Part shown: positions 45,405 through 55,465 of the stretch, piece after piece
How the letters are laid out: the number at the start of each line of letters is the position of its first letter
Position numbering within the stretch: position 1 is the stretch's first letter
Assembly (NCBI GenBank): GCA_001606155.1
Contig: LODT01000020.1
Location: 1-64,000 of the forward strand
Direction of reading: 5' to 3'
DNA length: 64,000 nt
DNA from: Tieghemostelium lacteum
Lineage: Eukaryota > Evosea > Eumycetozoa > Dictyosteliales > Raperosteliaceae
Made by a program: the position numbers and the translations under genes
Notes under the pieces: generated by a model
What the model saw: the letters and a program-made list of their open reading frames with translations, nothing else
Databases searched by the model: none
Told to the model about the DNA's origin: nothing

Positions 45405-47259
45405 TTAATAATAATTATTGCTATGTATAATACAATAAAATGGTAATTTACAAATCTTTAAAATCCAATTTTTATCAATTGAATGGGAAAGATATATATG
45501 TTTTAGAGTTGATGGGATCATATACTTTGTTAGGGATTTTTCTTGAAGTCCTGACAACCTTAGAATTTCTAAACCTTCTGGAAATACACCAGCTTTTAGA
45601 GGATCAGAATAAATTAAACCAACTCTAATTTTTTTTAATGATTTGGGTAGTAAACCAACTTTTAGTGTAGTTATGGTACTTGGTAGTTTCATTGATTCTA
45701 TACCATTGGGTAGAAGTTGTAACCACTCTAAAGTTAATTCAGAACTACAAAATTCTAATGAAAATGATTTCAAACCTTGTGGAAAAGTATTTCTAGAAAT
45801 TTTAATTTTGTCATCGAACAATGACACTATAGATAGTTTTTCAAGTAATGGTGGGAATTGAATATCTATAATTTGACAATCTATATTACCAATATATAGT
45901 TTTTTCAAATGTAATAAATTTCCCAATAATTTAGAGTTTGCAGGTATTTTATGAATATTTAGTATTTCTAAATTAGGTGGAAATACTGAATTTATCATTT
46001 TTGAGTAGTTGATTGAGCTGAATACTAATCTCTTAATGGAAGGTGGTAATTGATTAGCTTTTAGTTCCTGGTTGCATTGTGTTAGATAGAGTTGTTCAAT
46101 AGTTTCTGGTAGAGTACCTTCAGCTATTGGTTTGTTATATGACATCAATACAAGAGTTTTCAATTGATTTGGTAGTATTCCAGGTACCAATTCAGTATTG
46201 TATCCTGTCAATTCCAATTTCTTGAGGTTCCTTGGAAGAGATTCTGTAGATAGAGGATATTGATTATCAATAAACAATGTGTCAGTAGTTTCAGGAATCA
46301 TACCCATTGTAATTGGACTACTTTTATATGACAAATGTAATGATTTTACACCATTTGGTATCACATTACTAGGCAATAAGCACTGTATTTCCATAGTTTC
46401 TATTGGGTGTGAATTTACACCCAATTTCAATTTTAGTTTCCTTAGTGAAGAAGGAAATACACCTGGTTCTAATATATACTTATATTCAGGTGCAAAGCGA
46501 ATTTCTAAGTTTTCTATTAGTGTCCCTAAAAGTGTCTTTAGAAAGTAGTAGAGTATAATCACTGTGCAAACATAGTGTTTTTAAATTTGGGGTGAACAGA
46601 TATGATATTTCAAAACCATCATAATTTAAAGGTGCATGAATAGTTAGGCTTTCTATACTGTCTGGTAAAAGTCCTTTATAGAACTTTAGTTTAAAATTTA
46701 AACCTAATTCCAAACATTTTAAATTTGGTGGGAATCGAAGAGAATCATCATATTTATATACAATTTGAGGTAAATCTAATGTATATGATCCTATAACTAA
46801 TTTAGTTAAGTTATAGGATATATTACATTGTTTAAACATGTCTATTTCTCCTGAATAATCACTAAGAAACCAATCATTCTCTTCTATGTATAGGTATAGT
46901 TCTTCTATATCTAATGTTGGTGATTTCTCTTGCAGTTTACATAATTTGTTCATGTTAATATGTAGATATTTAAATTTGTTTGGTACAGCTTGTACATTTG
47001 GTTTCACAGTTTTAACTTTCTTTTCATTGAAAAAAGATAGAAAAGAATCAAAAACTGATTTTGGTCTTTGTATATCATCAGTTCCATTTACACCTGAATT
47101 GTTAGTTACAATTATTGGATATTCTAAAAACCTAATCTTTTCTTTATATTCATATAATGATTTACAAGTTGATATAGTATTTATAATATCTCTATTACTA
47201 TCTAATTTATCTAAAATCTCTAAATATATATAATTAGGAAACATAGTTGATTTATCCAA
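45405..47259 (-). CDS. FNIP-repeat protein with a one-base frame break
   Basis: An F-box-like head (MFPNYIYLEILDKLDSNRDI) is followed by a long array of FNIP/LRR repeats of about 22 residues (for example LPDSIESLTIHAPLNYDGFE, LPRNLKKLELTGYNTELVPG). About 617 residues would be encoded. The first frame (47259 to about 46486) and the second (from about 46562 to 45405) overlap, and the repeat register is restored if one T of the TTTT run (plus-strand AAAA 46528-46531) is discounted. FNIP genes form large dictyostelid families of unknown function, perhaps SCF adaptors. It could be a young pseudogene or an assembly error. Confidence 0.78.
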
Positions 47260-47370
47260 AATAAAAATTAGAAAAACAGAAATATCAAAAGTTTACTTTA
47301 TTTTTAGGGAAATTGATGTCTTAATTATTTTTAATTTATCATATAATTCATTTTCTTGTGTATATCAATC

Positions 47371-49248
47371 CTAATACAAAGGTTGATAGAAAATGATTTT
47401 GGTATAAAATGGTAAAACATTTTTTAAATCATTATACACACGATAGTTTCCATGAGGTATATATATCCTGGAGACAGTTGAAGGTATCATATTTTTAGTT
47501 ATGGTCTTACGGAATCTCATTCCAATTTTAAGTGATTCTAAACCTTCGTGTAATGCACCTTCTTGAATTGGGAAATTATCACTATCAAATGTCTTTAGAC
47601 TAAGTGGAAGATCACCTTTTTTAATATCACCAATTATGTAATAGCCCAATTTTAGTGCTTTTAATGAACTCTCTGGTAATATTGATTTTAGATCCATTTT
47701 AAATATACCAAAATCAATAATCAGTTCCTCTAAACCTTCGTTTAAACAACCAGGTTGAATTGTATTGTTATTGATATTTTTAATGTGAAATCTCTTTAGA
47801 GAGGATGGTAAAGATCCTGGTTTGAATATTCTAGGAAGAAAAGTTGTTTTTAGTAACCATAGATTTGATAGATGCGATATCAGTCCAGGTACCAAAGATA
47901 TACAGTCAGATATAGTCAATTGCTCTAATGTCAATGGAAGTGATCCATGTTGAATTTTATCTTGAGAGTTTATACCTAATACTAATATCTTTAAATTTAT
48001 TGGAAGGTGACCAATTGAAATTGGTTGTGAAAAGTCGCTTGGAAATTTTGGAAAATTTAAATTTGGGAGCATACCTGGTAGTAGTTGTTGTTGATGGGAA
48101 CTCATTGAATTTAGAAATCTAAGTATCTTTAGATTTTGTGGTAATGCACCTGGGTCAATTGGTTGATCAAGATTACAAATGTTTAGTTCAGTTAAGGTTT
48201 CTGGTAATTGTCCACGTTGAAATTTATCATTGAAAACATTAATGTTTAAAGTTTTTAGATATCTAGGTAGACTTTGGTGGTTACCTTTGAGGATAAATGA
48301 ATGATAGATAGTAAGTTCTGTTATAGAATCTGGTAGAGCACCTCTCCATTTTCCTATTGAAAGCGTTTTACAATTCACTGGAACTACATTGTAATCTACA
48401 ATAGGTGATGTATTACCAAATACAACAGTTTCAACACTCAAAGGTATAGGTGAAATATCAAGTAGTTCAGGACTAAGAAAATCAATTTTCAAGTATTTCA
48501 AACCTTCTTTTAACCCAAACCCATAATCAGCTACATAGTTTGTAGTGGCTTTTAACAATGTCAATTTCTTTAGATTCTCAGATGGAATGATATCTTGCCA
48601 TCTAAAACCTTCATATACAAATGAATAGTATAATGTCAAATCTGTCAGAGACTGAGGTAAATTATTTTTTCGTAATAAAAATTTACAGTCACTGCCAAGT
48701 ACCAATGTTGTAACACTATTAGGAATTTCAAAATTTAAATCTAATAGCGCATTGTCATCGTCATCATCATTTAGTAATTTACTACTACCCAAATGCAATG
48801 TCACCAAATTTCTAAATTTTAGATTCCCAAGAAATTCATAACCTTTAACAAAAGCTTCTTCTGTAATCTTTACAAATTCTACATTAATCTCAATAGAAGT
48901 TGACACCAAATCATTTCTAGTTTCAGTCTCTAAATAACTAAAGAACTGATTGGCTTCTTGTTCATTGGTTACTTTTAATAACTTATAATTTCTATTTAGA
49001 ATTTGGTTATACACTAATTTCTTTTTACTACTAAACATATTCCAAATCTTTGTTGTTATTCCTTGATTATTATAATTATAAATCTGTTGTTGAATGGGAA
49101 CATAATGATAGGGAAACTTAATAAATACAATTTTATCAAAATGTTGATAAAATGATCTTTGACATGACAAAAAGTTTAAAATATCTAAATTATTATCTAA
49201 TTGATCAACAATATATTTTAAAATATAAAATGGTAAAATCAAAGACAT
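47371..49248 (-). CDS. FNIP-repeat protein
   Basis: A single-exon protein of 625 residues. The head MSLILPFYILKYIVDQLDNN is F-box-like. The body is made of FNIP-type leucine-rich units with the pattern LP-x-x-L-x-x-L-x-[IVL] (such as GQLPETLTELNICNLDQPID, GALPQNLKILRFLNSM). It is next to and collinear with another FNIP gene, suggesting local family growth. The frame opens with a TTG, but the first ATG at 49248-49246 is the better start. No other domain is seen. Confidence 0.85.
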   Translation of the reverse strand: MSLILPFYILKYIVDQLDNNLDILNFLSCQRSFYQHFDKIVFIKFPYHYVPIQQQIYNYNNQGITTKIWNMFSSKKKLVYNQILNRNYKLLKVTNEQEANQFFSYLETETRNDLVSTSIEINVEFVKITEEAFVKGYEFLGNLKFRNLVTLHLGSSKLLNDDDDDNALLDLNFEIPNSVTTLVLGSDCKFLLRKNNLPQSLTDLTLYYSFVYEGFRWQDIIPSENLKKLTLLKATTNYVADYGFGLKEGLKYLKIDFLSPELLDISPIPLSVETVVFGNTSPIVDYNVVPVNCKTLSIGKWRGALPDSITELTIYHSFILKGNHQSLPRYLKTLNINVFNDKFQRGQLPETLTELNICNLDQPIDPGALPQNLKILRFLNSMSSHQQQLLPGMLPNLNFPKFPSDFSQPISIGHLPINLKILVLGINSQDKIQHGSLPLTLEQLTISDCISLVPGLISHLSNLWLLKTTFLPRIFKPGSLPSSLKRFHIKNINNNTIQPGCLNEGLEELIIDFGIFKMDLKSILPESSLKALKLGYYIIGDIKKGDLPLSLKTFDSDNFPIQEGALHEGLESLKIGMRFRKTITKNMIPSTVSRIYIPHGNYRVYNDLKNVLPFYTKIIFYQPLY

Positions 49249-49520
49249 CAAAATGTTAACTTTACATATCGCAAGATATTCAAAAAAATAAAAAATTTTT
49301 TGATTTGTTTACTTTTGATAAACAATATCTTATATTCAATTTTCAAATGATATTTAGCATTTCATTATATTGTACAAGTCTATTTAAATAATAATAAATG
49401 AAGATACATAATTTAGAGAAAATAATCAAAAATAAAATATCTGTAAAAAGTTTTTATTTTTATAAAAATAATATTTTTATCATTTTCTGATTGTATATCC
49501 AATACCAAATCAGTTATAAT

Positions 49521-51851
49521 ATGAATATTGAATTTGATTTACTATTTTTTAGAGTTTTTAGAAATAAGATTATATTTAAGAATATATTTTCAAATTTTAA
49601 AAAAGGACACGGGTTTAGTACCATATCATTGCATGATTTATTTAGAAAATATGAAATTGGTTATTTAAAGGATAAAATTAAAGCACATAAAATCTATAAA
49701 AGTAAATTGGATAGTATTACTGAAGAAAACTGGGTAGATAGTTATTTGGAATACGAATTGGATTTTCCACATTCCCTCATTACATCGCTAATACAATTTG
49801 TTGCAAATCGGTATAACCCTACAAACGATGAAGTGGAGAAAAGGGAAAGAGTGGAAATTCTAAAGTACTGGTATAGTCAATTCAAGAGAGAAATTGATTA
49901 CTATTTGGATCAATATCTATTTAAGGATATTCATTTGTTGGAATATGCAGTTTCACTGGATTTAGATTTGGTAATAGAATTGATATTCAATAGATACAAT
50001 ATCATTGATTTATATAACAAGATGGATTTTATAAATGCAATGTTATGTAGTACAATAGAGGTATTACGATATGTATTGGAAGAGGCACCTAGAGATGCAG
50101 GATATGATAGGCTTTCTAGCGCTATTTTAAATAGATTTATGCAAACCAAGATTAAGGTTACATCTAGTACCACATTCAACTATCTATGCAACCAAATTAA
50201 AAACAATGATTATCCTAGAAATTTATTTCCTGATGATATTTCAACTCTGATTAAATATGGTGATTTGGAAAGACTTAAGAGTGTAGAAGAACTACTGGGT
50301 AAAAATGAATTTGGATTAATTGTTCAATCTCTACCATGGTCTTCTAATTTTATAATATCAAAAAAAAATATCAAGGTACTTCAGTATCTAGTTGACAATA
50401 ACTACGATTTAAAACTAAAAACTTGGAATCTAAATACACTCTATCTGAGATACCACAAAAACTTTGAATTGATAAAAGAACTTCAAAGTAAATACCCAAA
50501 TATCACATTTCCACTACCAAATACCAATAGTCTGAATTTCACATTTTGTGAGAAATATACTCTGGAAGACATCAAGTTATTGGATAAGTTTGGTGATGAG
50601 CATAACATTAAACCTATTGATACTGGTACTATTCTCACAGGAGCTATATACAAGTCCAATACACACTCTGAAATTATAAAATACCTGATTTCTAATGAAC
50701 ATCATTATAAGGAAATCAAAAAACACAGTAAAGATGTGGTTAATGCAAATTATGAAGTGTTGGAGGCACTTGTAATTTGTCAACCACCTTTAAAACTACA
50801 CTTGGGCATTTATTCTAATTTCTTTTTACAAAATGATATTAAATGTTGGGATTTGATTTGTAAAATCAAAAAAGATGAAAATCACCCACATTACAAATCA
50901 TTTACTGTCAATGCAGATGTTATAAAAGAAATGTTAAAGAAAGGTTTTGTAGAGTCTGTAGAATTCCTACAACAAAACTATCCAGATTTTCCAACACTAA
51001 ATCTCAGAGCTTTAGAGATCTTTGCTCAATATAAAAATGAAAAGGCATTGCTGTACCTTTTAAAAACTCTACCTGATGGATTAAATCTTACAGCACTCGA
51101 TGACCCAACCTTCTTGTTCCACGATATCATTAGACACAATCAATTGAAGGTTATGTCACTCCTTCAAAAGAAATTCTTAAAAAACCAAAAGTTATTCTCA
51201 CCAACTTCTATATCAATTCCAAAAGAATTGGTGTCTCATATGACTGTAGAGATGTATGAATTGTGTGTTCATCTCAATGATCCAGTTTTAACACAAAAAC
51301 TAAAGAAACTACTAGAAGCTGCCATTTTGGGAAATAATTTACAACTTGTAGTCTACTTCTACAGTAAATACTCTAAATCTATCCTTCATAAGAGATTCCA
51401 ATATGAGTTCTTGCCACATGACACTGCTCAAAAACTTTTTAAATTTTCATATTTTAAAATGTTTCATTTGGTTACTAAATTGAATCCCAACGAGATATTC
51501 TGGTTTATTCCGATGTTGTATAGAACAATAGTCTCTTCAATCAATAGTCAATCATCAGTTTTTTCTTTTGAAGTTTTCTTTTTCAACTATGTAACTTGTC
51601 ATAAAACACCTTTGGAAATGACACGGTTATTCAATCATCTCTTACGTCGATCCATTGAGAAAGATATTCATGGATTTATACATTGCTTCCACAAGATTAA
51701 TTTCCAACCTGTGAAATCTGAATTGCAAGCATTACCAATTAAAAGAACAAAAGGATTTTTAATACAACTAAATAGAAGTAGTTTTTACCTGTATGAATAT
51801 TTACTAAAAAGCGGTGTGATAACTGATGGTTTTGAATTAGAAACCAAATGA
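49521..51851 (+). CDS. ankyrin-like repeat protein
   Basis: A protein of 776 residues, single exon, starting at ATG 49521. An F-box-like N-terminus (MNIEFDLLFFRVFRNKIIFK) is followed by degenerate helix pairs of ankyrin type, for example LLEYAVSLDLDLVIELIFN and NIKVLQYLVDNNYDLKL. Many helices end in Asn/Tyr-rich loops. This is a common dictyostelid multigene family without assigned function. Its last codons (GFELETK and stop) lie inside a duplicated block that also carries the tail of an LRR gene on the other strand. Confidence 0.8.
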   Translation: MNIEFDLLFFRVFRNKIIFKNIFSNFKKGHGFSTISLHDLFRKYEIGYLKDKIKAHKIYKSKLDSITEENWVDSYLEYELDFPHSLITSLIQFVANRYNPTNDEVEKRERVEILKYWYSQFKREIDYYLDQYLFKDIHLLEYAVSLDLDLVIELIFNRYNIIDLYNKMDFINAMLCSTIEVLRYVLEEAPRDAGYDRLSSAILNRFMQTKIKVTSSTTFNYLCNQIKNNDYPRNLFPDDISTLIKYGDLERLKSVEELLGKNEFGLIVQSLPWSSNFIISKKNIKVLQYLVDNNYDLKLKTWNLNTLYLRYHKNFELIKELQSKYPNITFPLPNTNSLNFTFCEKYTLEDIKLLDKFGDEHNIKPIDTGTILTGAIYKSNTHSEIIKYLISNEHHYKEIKKHSKDVVNANYEVLEALVICQPPLKLHLGIYSNFFLQNDIKCWDLICKIKKDENHPHYKSFTVNADVIKEMLKKGFVESVEFLQQNYPDFPTLNLRALEIFAQYKNEKALLYLLKTLPDGLNLTALDDPTFLFHDIIRHNQLKVMSLLQKKFLKNQKLFSPTSISIPKELVSHMTVEMYELCVHLNDPVLTQKLKKLLEAAILGNNLQLVVYFYSKYSKSILHKRFQYEFLPHDTAQKLFKFSYFKMFHLVTKLNPNEIFWFIPMLYRTIVSSINSQSSVFSFEVFFFNYVTCHKTPLEMTRLFNHLLRRSIEKDIHGFIHCFHKINFQPVKSELQALPIKRTKGFLIQLNRSSFYLYEYLLKSGVITDGFELETK

Positions 51852-51945
51852 TGGTTCAATTGGTAAATTTATTAATTTAAAGGTAAATAAATCTAATAGA
51901 TATTTAGTAAATGTTAATTAGCTTTTGAATAGCTTTTTCAAATGG
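51828..51945. repeat. duplicated convergent junction, copy A
   Basis: This matches 53030-53150 in direct orientation. On the plus strand it encodes the end of the ankyrin-like protein; on the minus strand it keeps a broken relic of the LRR-protein tail. Confidence 0.7.
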
Positions 51946-52248
51946 TGCATATATGATCCACCATCAACTAATCTAATTCAAAAAAATTCACAAGATATCA
52001 TATATATTGTTTTATACCATATTTATTTTTACATAATGAAGAAGATATCTTCAAAATCAGTGTCACAGATACTATAATTAAACTAGAAGCAAGTATCAAA
52101 GGGTTTTACTAATTGTCATGAAAATATGTAATCTTCATGAAAAAGCTACACACCACCACAACAAAAAAACATATCACAAACTCGTGGATAGAGATAATGG
52201 TAATATAGGAAATAAAAAAATTCTGTACAGATTATTTTAATATTTATT
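51852..52248. other. spacer with LRR tail relic
   Basis: Up to about 51945 it is the antisense relic of the LRR gene's end. Beyond that I see only A/T-rich sequence and the start of the second duplicated patch (from 52135). Confidence 0.55.
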
Positions 52249-52290
52249 TTATTTCTCTTCTTTGAAATGAGGGATATATTGTTCTATCAA
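52135..52290. repeat. duplicated 3' flank of the 106-residue gene, copy A
   Basis: This is similar to 52814-52960. It spans the last codons (HFKEEK) and 3' flank of the small gene. Confidence 0.75.
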
Positions 52291-52569
52291 TTTCTCATTT
52301 TCATCATCAAGTTTACCTTCTAAATATGCTTTGAAAAGCAGTACACCAACATTACGTTCAATATAATTCCCCTTAAATTCGTGGTATTTGAAATAAAGTT
52401 TGCAAACCTTGGCAAATTCTATTAGTTCATTGTACAATTTTTTCATCAAATCTTTACAAGCCTGGTTACAATTCTCACTTATTGGATAAACATCAATATC
52501 TGCTAACAATTGGTATCTTTTAAAGTGTATATTTGTATCATAGTATCTATGGTTAGGACAAGCTTGCAT
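52249..52569 (-). CDS. small protein of 106 residues, uncharacterised
   Basis: This reads as a charged helical protein with five cysteines (MQACPNHRYY, NCNQACKDLMKKLYNELIEF). No family is recognised. Upstream on the same strand, 52626-52706 encodes a hydrophobic, signal-peptide-like stretch (MIFFYFYIVLFVVFILISCN) that could be spliced on; a GT-AG pair leaving the phase intact exists, with a donor at 52670 and an acceptor about 83 bases on. Cysteine content would suit a secreted product. The ATG at 52569 is the minimal start. Confidence 0.55.
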   Translation of the reverse strand: MQACPNHRYYDTNIHFKRYQLLADIDVYPISENCNQACKDLMKKLYNELIEFAKVCKLYFKYHEFKGNYIERNVGVLLFKAYLEGKLDDENEKLIEQYIPHFKEEK

Positions 52570-53047
52570 ATTGAGAAAAAACTGTATATTTTCTTTCTAT
52601 TAAAATATTTTAACAAATTAACACTATTTTTTTCTGCACTACAAATATTACAAGAAATTAAAATAAATACCACAAATAAAACAATATAAAAGTAGAAAAA
52701 AATCATGAGTTTGAGATATATAAAAGTAATTAATAAAGAAATCTATTATAATATTTTACTGTTGCTAATAAACTTACAACACCTGTAGGACACGAAGACA
52801 ATAATTGTTTTAATCATGAAAGAGCTACACACCAACACAACAAAAAACACACCACAAACTGGATACAGATATTAGCAAATGTAGGAAATAAAAAAAAAAC
52901 TATGTACATATTTTATTATTTATTTTATTCCTCTTCTTTGAAATGAGAGATATATTTTTATATCCATCCTCACGAAATGATATATGATGAAAAAGCAAAA
53001 AATGTAGAGTTAGATGAGATGTTCTAAGAATCACTGATTGTTTTGAA
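52570..53047. other. spacer with degraded duplicate pieces
   Basis: This holds the possible upstream exon of the 106-residue gene (52626-52706), the second copy of that gene's 3' end (52814-52960) and the ankyrin tail relic just before 53048. Confidence 0.55.
52814..52960. repeat. duplicated 3' flank of the 106-residue gene, copy B
   Basis: This matches 52135-52290. The minus strand still reads ISHFKEEE and a stop, a relic of the small gene's C-terminus; the rest of that gene copy is gone. Confidence 0.75.
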
Positions 53048-53150
53048 TTAGAAACCATATGATGGTTCAATTTGTAAATTTATTAATTTATTGGTAAATA
53101 AATCTGATAGATATTTAGTAAATGTTAATGAGCTTTGAATAGCTTTTTCT
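53030..53150. repeat. duplicated convergent junction, copy B
   Basis: This matches 51828-51945. Here the minus strand encodes the intact end of the LRR protein, while the plus strand keeps only the last codons of the ankyrin-like frame (FELET). Confidence 0.7.
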
Positions 53151-54715
53151 GATGGTTGATCTCTGCAATTTAGTAAAATTCTCAATGAAGATAGACTACT
53201 ATTAGATTGTAGTGCTTTGGTAAAATTTGATAATTGTTGTTCATTTATGGGTTCAAATTCAAATGGTGCCAATTTTAGAGTAGATATTGAGTTATTAAAT
53301 TCAATAATATTTACAAGGGTTTGAATTGATGTTTCAAAATCACATTGACTAGATGACATCTCTAAATTGGTAATGGTGTGATTTTTTTGAATTGCCTCTT
53401 GAAAGTAATCAATCGTTTTTGATAGTCTTGTTAGCTTGAGTTTTTGAATTGTTGGATGCTGTAATTGAAAAAGTTTTATCACACAGTCGTCCAATCTCTG
53501 ATACATATTATTTTTATCCCTGTACTCTGCACCAAAAGCCAAAGAAGTTAATGTTTTGTTTCGATTTAGTGCTTCAAAAAATGCGTTAACATCCTGTCTA
53601 TCAATAGAAGCTATACTTAGATGTTCTATAGATTGGTTGTGGGAAATTACTTCATAAAGATCACTACCCACACTCAATGGACCCAAATCTAAAGATTTTA
53701 AATATGCAATATGATTTTTCAATATATTCATATCAAAATATGTAAAAGATAGTTTTTGAATTCGAGACTGACAAGCCCAGCAACGAAGATAATAGTTTTT
53801 ATCAATAATACTACCAAATCCAACCCATATTAGTTTCTGATTATTTATCTGTGGTGCAATACTTGGTTCTTCATCCAGTGAAACCAAACCACTAATAAAT
53901 AGTTTCTCTAAAGATGCGTGTTCGAATAACTTTTCAAAACACTTTCTAGTGGCTAACATTGAATAATGTATTATTTGGAGTTCAGTAATTTCAGTGCATT
54001 TAGCAGATATAGCATCTAGTAGACTATCAAATCTTGGAGTGTTATTATTGCTCGTTATATATGGAGATTGCATTAGTTTCAAAGATTTTGGATTCACTAC
54101 AGTTACCCAATGAATGATGAATTCTAATTTACATGATACATTATAGATTTTAATATGTTTTAAAAATTTGAATTTTAATAGTGTTGGTAAATGATTATCT
54201 TGGAGAGCCATATCATTTTCTCCCCTAATCTCCAGTGAATCAATCGTAAGGAAATTCTCTACATTAACAAATCCAGTATTATTAATCAAAGTAGAAGATA
54301 TTATTATTTTTCGTTGTGGTATAGATAGATTATGAAAATCTGATAGGTCATTTTCAATCAACATTGATAGAGTTTGTTGATTTTCATTATTGGCAATTCT
54401 GTTTATAATCATTTCATGTGTAGATTTTGTTTTTTCAAAGAAATGTAAATTCAATTGTAATTTTACACCTCTTTCCAATAATGATATTACAGTATCAACT
54501 GAAATATTAGATTCTCTTTTAATTTCAATAGCATTATCCAATGATAATCTCTTTATAAAAGTATTCTTCCAATACTTTGAAACTCTTGATATTGTCCCTA
54601 TAAATCTATTTATATTTCTCTTAAATTGATATTCACCAACTACACCAAAGGGAAATAAATTATTTAAAATTATATTTAAAATTTTAACAACCAAATAATC
54701 ATTTATCAAATACAT
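53048..54715 (-). CDS. leucine-rich repeat protein (F-box-like head)
   Basis: A single-exon protein of 555 residues. The head (MYLINDYLVVKILNIILNNL, then ISRVSKYWKNTFIKRL) is F-box-like. The body is ribonuclease-inhibitor-like LRR (SLEIRGENDMALQDNHLPTL, HLSIASIDRQDVNAFFEALN, ALQSNSSLSSLRILLNC). No catalytic site is seen. It is followed on its 5' side by a truncated relative (54758-55110), so the family has grown in tandem here. Confidence 0.82.
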   Translation of the reverse strand: MYLINDYLVVKILNIILNNLFPFGVVGEYQFKRNINRFIGTISRVSKYWKNTFIKRLSLDNAIEIKRESNISVDTVISLLERGVKLQLNLHFFEKTKSTHEMIINRIANNENQQTLSMLIENDLSDFHNLSIPQRKIIISSTLINNTGFVNVENFLTIDSLEIRGENDMALQDNHLPTLLKFKFLKHIKIYNVSCKLEFIIHWVTVVNPKSLKLMQSPYITSNNNTPRFDSLLDAISAKCTEITELQIIHYSMLATRKCFEKLFEHASLEKLFISGLVSLDEEPSIAPQINNQKLIWVGFGSIIDKNYYLRCWACQSRIQKLSFTYFDMNILKNHIAYLKSLDLGPLSVGSDLYEVISHNQSIEHLSIASIDRQDVNAFFEALNRNKTLTSLAFGAEYRDKNNMYQRLDDCVIKLFQLQHPTIQKLKLTRLSKTIDYFQEAIQKNHTITNLEMSSSQCDFETSIQTLVNIIEFNNSISTLKLAPFEFEPINEQQLSNFTKALQSNSSLSSLRILLNCRDQPSEKAIQSSLTFTKYLSDLFTNKLINLQIEPSYGF

Positions 54716-54757
54716 GTAGATGTGACAAAAAAAAAAAAAATTTTTATAGAATTGAAA

Positions 54758-55110
54758 TTAGAAAGGTTCAATGTTAAAATTTAATTTTTTGGATAATAAA
54801 TCAGATAAAATCGTAGATAATTTAAATGAGTTTTCTTTAGATGATACAGATGGGTTATCTCTACAATTGGTTTGAATTGTAAATGAAGTTAGACTACTAT
54901 TAGATTGTAGTGCTTTGGTGATATTTGTTGTTGTTGATGTTGGAGATGATGTTGAAGTAGATTTTTTAGTTTTACATAAAAATACTGGAAAATTTGATTG
55001 ATAACATTGATCATCAATTTGTAAATCATTAAATTGATTGGCTAGTTTTAAAATAGAGTGCCAACCAGAACATCTGACAATATTTATCCAGGTTTTATTT
55101 ATTTTAGGAA
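54758..55110 (-). pseudogene. truncated tandem relative of the LRR gene
   Basis: The C-terminal ~60 residues match the neighbour: ITKALQSNSSLTSFTIQTNC and NCRDNPSVSSKENSFKL, then SDLLSKKLNFNIEPF. Upstream the frame carries a Ser/Thr-rich stretch and a short segment (WINIVRCSGWHSILKLANQF), then breaks; no start or LRR body remains. It is a 5'-truncated copy. Confidence 0.75.
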
Positions 55111-55465
55111 TTTTGCAACTTTTACTATTTTAATAAGGTGATTACAATTAGAATTTTGTATGATATTATTCAGTGATAAATAAATATGTGAATTCGTAAA
55201 TTTGTATGCACATTGATCCTATATTTAAATATTTAAATAATAATTTAAAATAAACTAAAGATGAACCTATAAAGATAAAACTTATTGTGTCTATTTTGAA
55301 ATTTTCACAATAAGTGTGTAGTGTGCCAGGATGTATAATAATTTGGGCCAGAATGAAAGAAAATGACCTATACTTGAAGCCTTTTTAAAAGATACTATTA
55401 AAGATAATATGTGGTTCATCTTTAGTTTATTTTAAATTATTATTATTATTATAGACTTTTATTAA
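55111..55465. other. spacer with inverted repeat
   Basis: No gene is seen. Arms 55280-55289 (ACTTATTGTG) and 55306-55315 (CACAATAAGT) are perfectly complementary across a 16-base loop. Confidence 0.5.

Noticed and set aside
49491-49520. Upstream extension of the ankyrin-like gene from a TTG
   Set aside because: The in-frame ATG at 49521 is the normal start.
54390-54629. 79-codon plus-strand frame
   Set aside because: Antisense shadow of the LRR gene.
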